Shown one piece after another: positions 1-5,129 of a stretch of 6,150 bases of DNA (positions are counted from its first letter, which is position 1; each line of letters starts with the position of its first letter). Both the position numbers and the translations under genes were made by a program. Origin of the DNA: an uncultured Campylobacter sp. (lineage in GTDB: Bacteria > Campylobacterota > Campylobacteria > Campylobacterales > Campylobacteraceae); the NCBI RefSeq assembly GCF_938045595.1, contig NZ_CALIBB010000246.1:1-6150 (forward strand). The letters run 5' to 3'. A model generated the notes under the pieces. The model was given only the letters and a program-made list of their open reading frames with translations, ran no database searches and was not told the DNA's origin.

Positions 1-3000
1 AAGCGCGCACGAGCCTGCCATAATCACGTTTATTGGCGTATAGATGACGCCGCTGCTATTCTCTCCGTCTCGCGGATCATAATAGAAATAGCCGCTTTTT
101 GGGAAGCGAAGCACTCGGTCATACAGATACTCCGTGTGTTCTAGTGCCACGCTATCTTGCATACCCTCGACTCTAGCCTGCGCGGCCGAGCCTAGGCGCT
201 CATTGACCGCCTCAAAGCAGCTAGGCATCGCCTCGTCGATCGCGAAATTATATAGATAATGATTAGCTCGCCAACTGATCTTAGAGTAAATTTTCTGCCC
301 TACTTTGAGCTTGCTTAGATCGACGATGTTGCCGCGAGCATCAAGAAACTCGCGATAAATTTCAACCTTCTTATCTCGGTCGTTATCAAACGGTCTATTT
401 ATGCTAAGCGGATTGTGTTTGACCGCAGCGCTTTCATATCCAAATCCCAGCACCGTAAAAAACAGCTCGCCATTGCCGCTCATCGGCGTAAATTCTATCG
501 CGCCGTCTTTAACCGCGAGTTTGGTATCCAGCGGCGAATTGAAATTTTTCGCCTCGCCGTCGTATTTTAATGCAAAATGGGCTTCTTTTTTTGAATCCTT
601 AAAATACTCATCAAATCCGCGTATTACGCTTGCTCGCTCCTGCGTGTTGTTTATATTTTTTAGATCGCGAATGATCGCATCGACCGTGCGAGCCGTGCTA
701 TCATCTTTGATGCCAGCCTTGCCGAATGCGTAGAGCTTAAAGGCAGCATCTCTTATGTCGCTAGCAAATGTCAAACCCGCTCCATTATCAGCGTAATCGT
801 AATTCGCCTCATCTATTTTTTCGAGCATAAATTCAAACTCAGTCGTCATATTGTGCTTCTTAAGTATCGCAGCCAAGGTGATACTAGCCATCGGCGAGTC
901 TTTATAAAGATCGTTGTCGTAAACGAAATTTATCTCATCATCATCGAGTTTGCCGTATTGATCCAGCACGAAATCCGCGTATATGCGGAGCGTATCCTGA
1001 TCCTTGTAGCTTGATTTTAGCGCACTAAAAATTAGCGATCTTTGCTTATTGCTAAGGAATTTATAGCGCGCGTCAAGCTCTAGTAAAACGTCGCTTGCGT
1101 AAATCGAAGCGTAGTAATTAGTAACGCCGTGAGCACTCCAGTAGCCGAAACTGCCGCTAGGTTTGAGGCGAGATAGAATTCTACTTGCATACTCGTTTAC
1201 GCGGTTGGTTAAGGTTTTATTGGAGTCTTTGCGTGCGACATAATCAACCGCTACCATCTTTGAAGTAAGCTGCTCGGTGCAACCGTAAGGATAGAGATAT
1301 AGCTCGTCCGCTAGGCTAAAAGCATTAGGCGTAGCGCTGATGTGAGTATAAATTTCTTTATAGCTCGGATCGATTTTGAGCATTACCGGCTTATCGCCGT
1401 AGCTTACGTGAAATAGCTTCGAGCGCGGAAACTGGCTGATTATGTCAAATTCTACATCGCTACTAAATTTCTGCCCGTTTGCGTCAAGATCAAATTTAAT
1501 ATTTGCATCCGCAATATCAAGCGCGCTCGCGGTGAAGCTTAGGTGCTTGACCTCAAGCGGTTTAAGCGTGAAATTTGCCTCGCCACCGCTTATAGCAACC
1601 GAAGGAGATGAGCTGATTTTTAAGACCGCCTTTTGCTCTTTGTCAGTTGTATTGATGAGCGTTAGCGGCACGGAAATTTCATCGCCTCGCACCATGTAGG
1701 TTAGATCGGCGGGCTTTATGATCACGTCGTCTCGGACCTTGGCTTCGACGTTTGCCGAGCCGATCGTAGCCGCCTCTCCGATAGCCATGGCGCTTAGTCG
1801 GATCGTGGAGTTAAAATTTTTCGGCATTGCAAGCTCAAATTTCGCCTCGCCGTTCGCGTTCGCTTTTGCGATCAGCATTTTGATAAATTTTTTCTGCTTT
1901 TTGTTTTCGACCGGGCTTAAATTTCGTTTAGCCTTCGCCATCACGCCGTCGCCGCCGAAGCTTAGCTCTTTAGCAGTAGTTTGATACACACTAAGATCAT
2001 CGTAAATGTCGAAGTATCGCAGCGCAAAATACGCGCTAACGTCAAACGCCTTAAATGCATCGAGCTCCTCTTGTGAGACGATATCTAAAATTCCAAGATC
2101 GACTGCGTAGAGCACCACTTTGGAATTTGGCTCGCTTTTTACGCTGATCTGCGCGTTTTGCCCGTTTTTGTAGCTTTTCTCGGCTAGGATTTGCACGCTA
2201 GCCTTGTGCGAGCTCGCATCTAGCGCCACCGGCAAGTTTGCATAGGCTCTAAGCGGCATCGCAGCGGGTGTCGCGGCGCGCGCGATTACAGCGTTGATGT
2301 GTCCGCCGACGAAATTCTCCGGCACACTAAGCTCAAATTCCGCGCTACCGCCTTTTATGGATAGAATTTTATAGTCGTAAACCTGCTCGCCTACGAGCGA
2401 GATATTTAGCACGCCGCTTTCTACCGGAGAATTGATGACGCCTTTAATTTTATCTCCGGCTTTAACCTTGTCGCTTGCGAGTTTGATTTTAGCGCTTTGC
2501 ACGTCTTTAGCGTTTACCCGTCCATAATATCCCCAGCCGCTTACGTCCACGCGCACGCCAGCACTCGCGCCGCTTGAGTAATCGTTTGCGACGATTAGAT
2601 AATTGCCGCCGTTTTGGAATTTGTACTCAAACTCGCGCGCATCGGTGCTAACGGCGCTTACGAGATTAAAGCTTTCTTGCTCGACGTATCTATTGCCGTC
2701 ATAAACGTAAGTAAAATCGTCGCGGTAAATTTCAACGTCGATCTTGCCTTTGACGTCGGTTTTGGTTTTGGAATCTAGCAGCGCAAAGCCGAATTTTACG
2801 CTATCGCCGCTTGAAATAAAATCCTTGCTCGCGCGAATTCCTACGATACGATCATAAGGCAGATAGCTTAGGTTGCGATATGCACTTACGTTTTTACCCT
2901 CCTCAGTTACGCTGAAATTTAGTAGAATATTTATGGCGTTAGAGACATTTAGATCAGCTGCTGCCGGCGAGAGTGCAAGCTCCTTTTTACCGGCGGAGTT

Positions 3001-5082
3001 TAGCGTAAATTCTGCCCTGCGAAGCTGCGTAGCGCCCTTTTTCTTTAAGCGATCGTTTAGAAACGAAAAGCCCTCGTAGCCTTTAATTTTTAGCTCTTTT
3101 TCATAGGCGTTTGCTTCTAGCGAGCCTTTCAAATCTCCAGCTGGCGCGCCTGCAAGATAGTTTGAGCTTAGCTTTAAAGTTATGATCTCATCTGCGCCGT
3201 ATTCATCTTTGGCAGTGAGAATTTCATTTTTAATGCGGTTTGGGACGAAATTTTCTACGCTGAAGCTTTTAGAAGCGATGATTTTGTCCTCATAGATGAG
3301 ATCTAGGCGGTAAGTGCCGCTTTTCTCGCCCATAAGCTCGTCTATTTTAACGCTGCCGAACTCATCGGTGTTTTGCGCGCGCGTGATGACCACAGTGCCG
3401 CTAGGATCGTAAATTTTAAATTTAATCGGCGTATTTTTTAAAGAGCTAAAATCGCGATTTTTCATCACGATCGTGCCTAAAAGCCGCTCATTCGGGCTTA
3501 TCAGCTCGCTTGCGAGATAAACGAACGGACGCTTTGCAGTAATCGTTTTCTCTACGCTTGCTACGGCGTTATTAAACAGCACGAACGCATGCTCATCGCC
3601 TTTGCTAATCTCGATAGAGCGCGGATTTTTGGCTAGAATTTCCATATTTTCTAATCTTAAAATTCCATCTCCGTCCGTTTTATCCTCCGCGATTAGCTCG
3701 TTTTTATCGCTGTAAATTTTAACCTTTGCTCTGCTTAGCTCCTCGCCATTACTAAGCCTAGAAGTATAAATCAGTGCGCCGCGCTCAAGTAGCACCACTT
3801 GAGCCGTAATGTCGCTAAGATAGGCTACGCGCGAAACCTCTTGCATCTTTTCGCCCACTTTGTAAAACGCCGTGATTTTATAAATTCCATCCTCATAGCC
3901 TTTAAAATCCATCGCGATTTTATGCTCCGCAACGGCGTTTTTAGCGCCTCCTATATCAAAGCTCTTAACCGCGATCTCGCTAGCTAACCCACCTACACTA
4001 TCTTCGTTGCTTTCAAAGTTTAAAAAATACCTAAAATTTTGCTCAGGGACTTTGGCAATCGAAATTTTAACCTCATTTACGTTTGAGCTTTTAAATGCTA
4101 ACGAAGCGGATTTTGGGATGAAATTTTTCTCGTCGCTAAAGGCTACGAAAGGCAGCCTGTCGCCCATTTTTACGCTTTGCCTGATCTCGTCACGCAAGAT
4201 ATATGAGCTATCTCCGAAGCCCTTTAGCAGCCTAATCTCGTAGCTTTTATTTGGCATAAACTCGTCGCTTACTATATCTGCATAGTAGTAGCATGAAGGA
4301 TCGTCGCTTTCGCCGCCCTCTTCATCTTCGTCATAATAATAATATCGCGGCTGAGTGAGGCTAAATTTACTCACGCCTGCGATTCTTACGTATTTGGCGG
4401 ACAGCTCGTCCATATAGTTAGGAAAACACACTCTAGCCGCGAGCGAGCCGTCTTTTAGAGCCGCAGGGCGGATCTGCACGCCGCTTAAATTTGAAGCGTT
4501 AATGCTATCATTAAAAGGTTCCTCGTCCGTGCGTAACTCCACCGGATTTTGCAGCTTTGCGCCTGCTTTTGAGGTGAGGGATTCTATTTGCAATACGACG
4601 TTTTGCGCCTTAGGATCGAAGCTGAATAAAAAATTCCTATCATCGTGCGAGCTAAGCTCGTAGGATATATCGTTTTGGGCTAAATTCTGCGCGCGGTAAA
4701 TTCTAGTCGCTTGCTGTAGCGCGTCCTTGCTAACCGCATCGTTAAATTTAATTGCCACTAGCCCCGGACGCAGAAGCGCGATATGCTCGGTGCTAAAAGG
4801 CTCTGTCTCGAACTCAAAGCGCACCCCGCGCGCCTCGCACGAATAATTAACCCCGGCGCTAAGCATCGGCTTAGGATAGAGCCTGATTGAGCTCTCGCTC
4901 ACACTTTCGTAGGTGCCCGTGATTTTGGGAGTGCATTTTAAGATCTGCTTTTGTGTGACGCTAAATCCACTGCCGTCCACCCCGCTAATCTCGTAAGCCC
5001 CGCTAGCGTATTTGATCTCTACGCCCGCGGCAAAGCTAGCCAAAGCGCAAAATAGCGCTGCGCTTAGTAGTTTTGTCTTCAT
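1..5082 (-). CDS. Bacterial alpha-2-macroglobulin family protein (YfhM-like, thioester-containing), 3' end cut by the window edge
   Basis: This is a periplasmic protease-trap protein. In this family an attacking protease cuts the bait region, the protein changes shape, and a reactive Cys-Gln thioester bonds covalently to the protease. The frame is open from ATG 5082 to base 1 with no stop: 1694 residues, against about 1650 for E. coli YfhM, so only a short tail is missing. Rough layout: signal peptide 1-19; N-terminal macroglobulin region with Cys50 and Cys82 as a possible disulfide; bMG3-like domain about 423-515; MG2-type domain 518-615 ending SFSVENFVPNR; bait-region domain about 850-1070 (VDLGIL at 994-999); A2M core domain about 1075-1165; thioester domain about 1245-1545 with YPYGCTEQL (Cys1268, Gln1271); then the start of the last macroglobulin domain (AMPSCFEAV, GVIYTPINVIMAG). 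The start is supported by AAAGGA 5 nt upstream and by the signal peptide right after it. It lies 47 bp behind pbpC on the same strand, the usual partner. The family call is firm; domain borders are estimates. Confidence 0.95.
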   Translation of the reverse strand, partial: MKTKLLSAALFCALASFAAGVEIKYASGAYEISGVDGSGFSVTQKQILKCTPKITGTYESVSESSIRLYPKPMLSAGVNYSCEARGVRFEFETEPFSTEHIALLRPGLVAIKFNDAVSKDALQQATRIYRAQNLAQNDISYELSSHDDRNFLFSFDPKAQNVVLQIESLTSKAGAKLQNPVELRTDEEPFNDSINASNLSGVQIRPAALKDGSLAARVCFPNYMDELSAKYVRIAGVSKFSLTQPRYYYYDEDEEGGESDDPSCYYYADIVSDEFMPNKSYEIRLLKGFGDSSYILRDEIRQSVKMGDRLPFVAFSDEKNFIPKSASLAFKSSNVNEVKISIAKVPEQNFRYFLNFESNEDSVGGLASEIAVKSFDIGGAKNAVAEHKIAMDFKGYEDGIYKITAFYKVGEKMQEVSRVAYLSDITAQVVLLERGALIYTSRLSNGEELSRAKVKIYSDKNELIAEDKTDGDGILRLENMEILAKNPRSIEISKGDEHAFVLFNNAVASVEKTITAKRPFVYLASELISPNERLLGTIVMKNRDFSSLKNTPIKFKIYDPSGTVVITRAQNTDEFGSVKIDELMGEKSGTYRLDLIYEDKIIASKSFSVENFVPNRIKNEILTAKDEYGADEIITLKLSSNYLAGAPAGDLKGSLEANAYEKELKIKGYEGFSFLNDRLKKKGATQLRRAEFTLNSAGKKELALSPAAADLNVSNAINILLNFSVTEEGKNVSAYRNLSYLPYDRIVGIRASKDFISSGDSVKFGFALLDSKTKTDVKGKIDVEIYRDDFTYVYDGNRYVEQESFNLVSAVSTDAREFEYKFQNGGNYLIVANDYSSGASAGVRVDVSGWGYYGRVNAKDVQSAKIKLASDKVKAGDKIKGVINSPVESGVLNISLVGEQVYDYKILSIKGGSAEFELSVPENFVGGHINAVIARAATPAAMPLRAYANLPVALDASSHKASVQILAEKSYKNGQNAQISVKSEPNSKVVLYAVDLGILDIVSQEELDAFKAFDVSAYFALRYFDIYDDLSVYQTTAKELSFGGDGVMAKAKRNLSPVENKKQKKFIKMLIAKANANGEAKFELAMPKNFNSTIRLSAMAIGEAATIGSANVEAKVRDDVIIKPADLTYMVRGDEISVPLTLINTTDKEQKAVLKISSSPSVAISGGEANFTLKPLEVKHLSFTASALDIADANIKFDLDANGQKFSSDVEFDIISQFPRSKLFHVSYGDKPVMLKIDPSYKEIYTHISATPNAFSLADELYLYPYGCTEQLTSKMVAVDYVARKDSNKTLTNRVNEYASRILSRLKPSGSFGYWSAHGVTNYYASIYASDVLLELDARYKFLSNKQRSLIFSALKSSYKDQDTLRIYADFVLDQYGKLDDDEINFVYDNDLYKDSPMASITLAAILKKHNMTTEFEFMLEKIDEANYDYADNGAGLTFASDIRDAAFKLYAFGKAGIKDDSTARTVDAIIRDLKNINNTQERASVIRGFDEYFKDSKKEAHFALKYDGEAKNFNSPLDTKLAVKDGAIEFTPMSGNGELFFTVLGFGYESAAVKHNPLSINRPFDNDRDKKVEIYREFLDARGNIVDLSKLKVGQKIYSKISWRANHYLYNFAIDEAMPSCFEAVNERLGSAAQARVEGMQDSVALEHTEYLYDRVLRFPKSGYFYYDPRDGENSSGVIYTPINVIMAGSCAL
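1270..1281 (-). other. Thioester motif CTEQ of the A2M protein
   Basis: Codons TGC ACC GAG CAG encode Cys1268-Thr-Glu-Gln1271 within YPYGCTEQL. The family motif is CxEQ (CLEQ in E. coli YfhM, CGEQ in human A2M); the Cys and Gln side chains form the internal thioester. The preceding PYG and following L fit the bacterial consensus. Because the motif is intact, this protein belongs with the covalent-trapping YfhM type rather than the YfaS type, which has lost the thioester. Confidence 0.93.
1879..1944 (-). other. Probable bait region of the A2M protein, Lys/Arg-rich
   Basis: Residues 1047-1068 follow the landmark SFGGDG (1041-1046) and come just before the GEAKFELAMPKNF strand of the core domain. 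This is where bacterial A2Ms carry the bait loop. The stretch is strongly basic (KAKR, then KKQKKF and a further Lys), with one glutamate and no cysteine, so it is rich in sites for trypsin-like proteases. The assignment is by position relative to family landmarks; its limits are approximate. Confidence 0.6.
4282..4344 (-). other. Tyr/acidic low-complexity segment in the A2M N-terminal region
   Basis: Residues 247-267 consist of four tyrosines, a run of Asp/Glu/Gly/Ser (DEDEEGGESDD), then PSC and three more tyrosines. This is likely a surface loop or flexible linker between two N-terminal strands, since hydrophobic strand-like sequence (KFSLTQ before, ADIVSDEF after) flanks it. I know of no function for it. 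The TAT/GAT repeats behind it are short and imperfect. Confidence 0.55.
5026..5082 (-). other. Signal peptide of the A2M protein (Sec type I)
   Basis: The first 19 residues are MKTKLLSAALFCALASFAA: two lysines, a hydrophobic core and small residues before a likely cut near SFA/A or FAA/G. The only cysteine (Cys12) is preceded by ALF, which is not a lipobox, and it sits too early. The protein therefore looks soluble and periplasmic, unlike E. coli YfhM, which is an inner-membrane-anchored lipoprotein. The exact cleavage position is uncertain. Confidence 0.8.
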
Positions 5083-5087
5083 AAAAT

Positions 5088-5093
5088 TCCTTT
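5088..5093 (-). promoter_or_regulatory. Ribosome binding site for the A2M gene
   Basis: AAAGGA on the minus strand ends 5 nt before the ATG at 5082. It is a good Shine-Dalgarno match at normal spacing, and it fixes the A2M start immediately ahead of the signal peptide. Confidence 0.8.
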
Positions 5094-5109
5094 GCAAAAA
5101 TTTTACGAA

Positions 5110-5115
5110 ATTATA
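5110..5115 (-). promoter_or_regulatory. Candidate sigma-70 -10 box upstream of the A2M gene
   Basis: A perfect TATAAT (context TTTGTATATAATTTCG) lies in the pbpC-A2M gap, 27 nt before the A2M ATG. Transcription from it would give a leader of about 20 nt that still includes the ribosome binding site. There is no clear -35 box, which is normal in Campylobacter, where promoters rely on the -10 and upstream T-rich periodicity. The gap is AT-rich, so a chance match is possible. If real, A2M can be transcribed apart from pbpC. Confidence 0.45.
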
Positions 5116-5129
5116 TACAAATTAACCTT

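Larger units (their letters stand above)
5083..5129. other. pbpC-A2M intergenic gap (47 bp)
   Basis: The only real non-coding stretch in the window. It is strongly AT-rich and contains the A2M ribosome binding site and the TATAAT candidate. A short imperfect AAAATTTT palindrome lies next to them, but there is no GC-rich hairpin followed by a T run, so I see no intrinsic terminator between the genes. Read-through from pbpC into A2M is therefore likely. Confidence 0.8.

Noticed and set aside
401..4243. Several plus-strand open frames of 60-110 codons (for example 401-733, 1442-1699, 1718-1984, 2873-3079, 3799-3987, 4007-4243)
   Set aside because: All lie opposite the continuous A2M frame, which has clear family motifs along its length. 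They show no recognisable domains and look like by-products of the codon use.
5047..5049. Cys12 of the A2M signal peptide as a lipoprotein attachment site
   Set aside because: The preceding residues ALF do not fit the lipobox (the residue before Cys should be small), and position 12 leaves too short a hydrophobic core.
5083..5129. AAAATTTT palindrome in the gap as an intrinsic terminator
   Set aside because: The stem is only A/T, with no GC-rich hairpin and no following T run on the minus strand.
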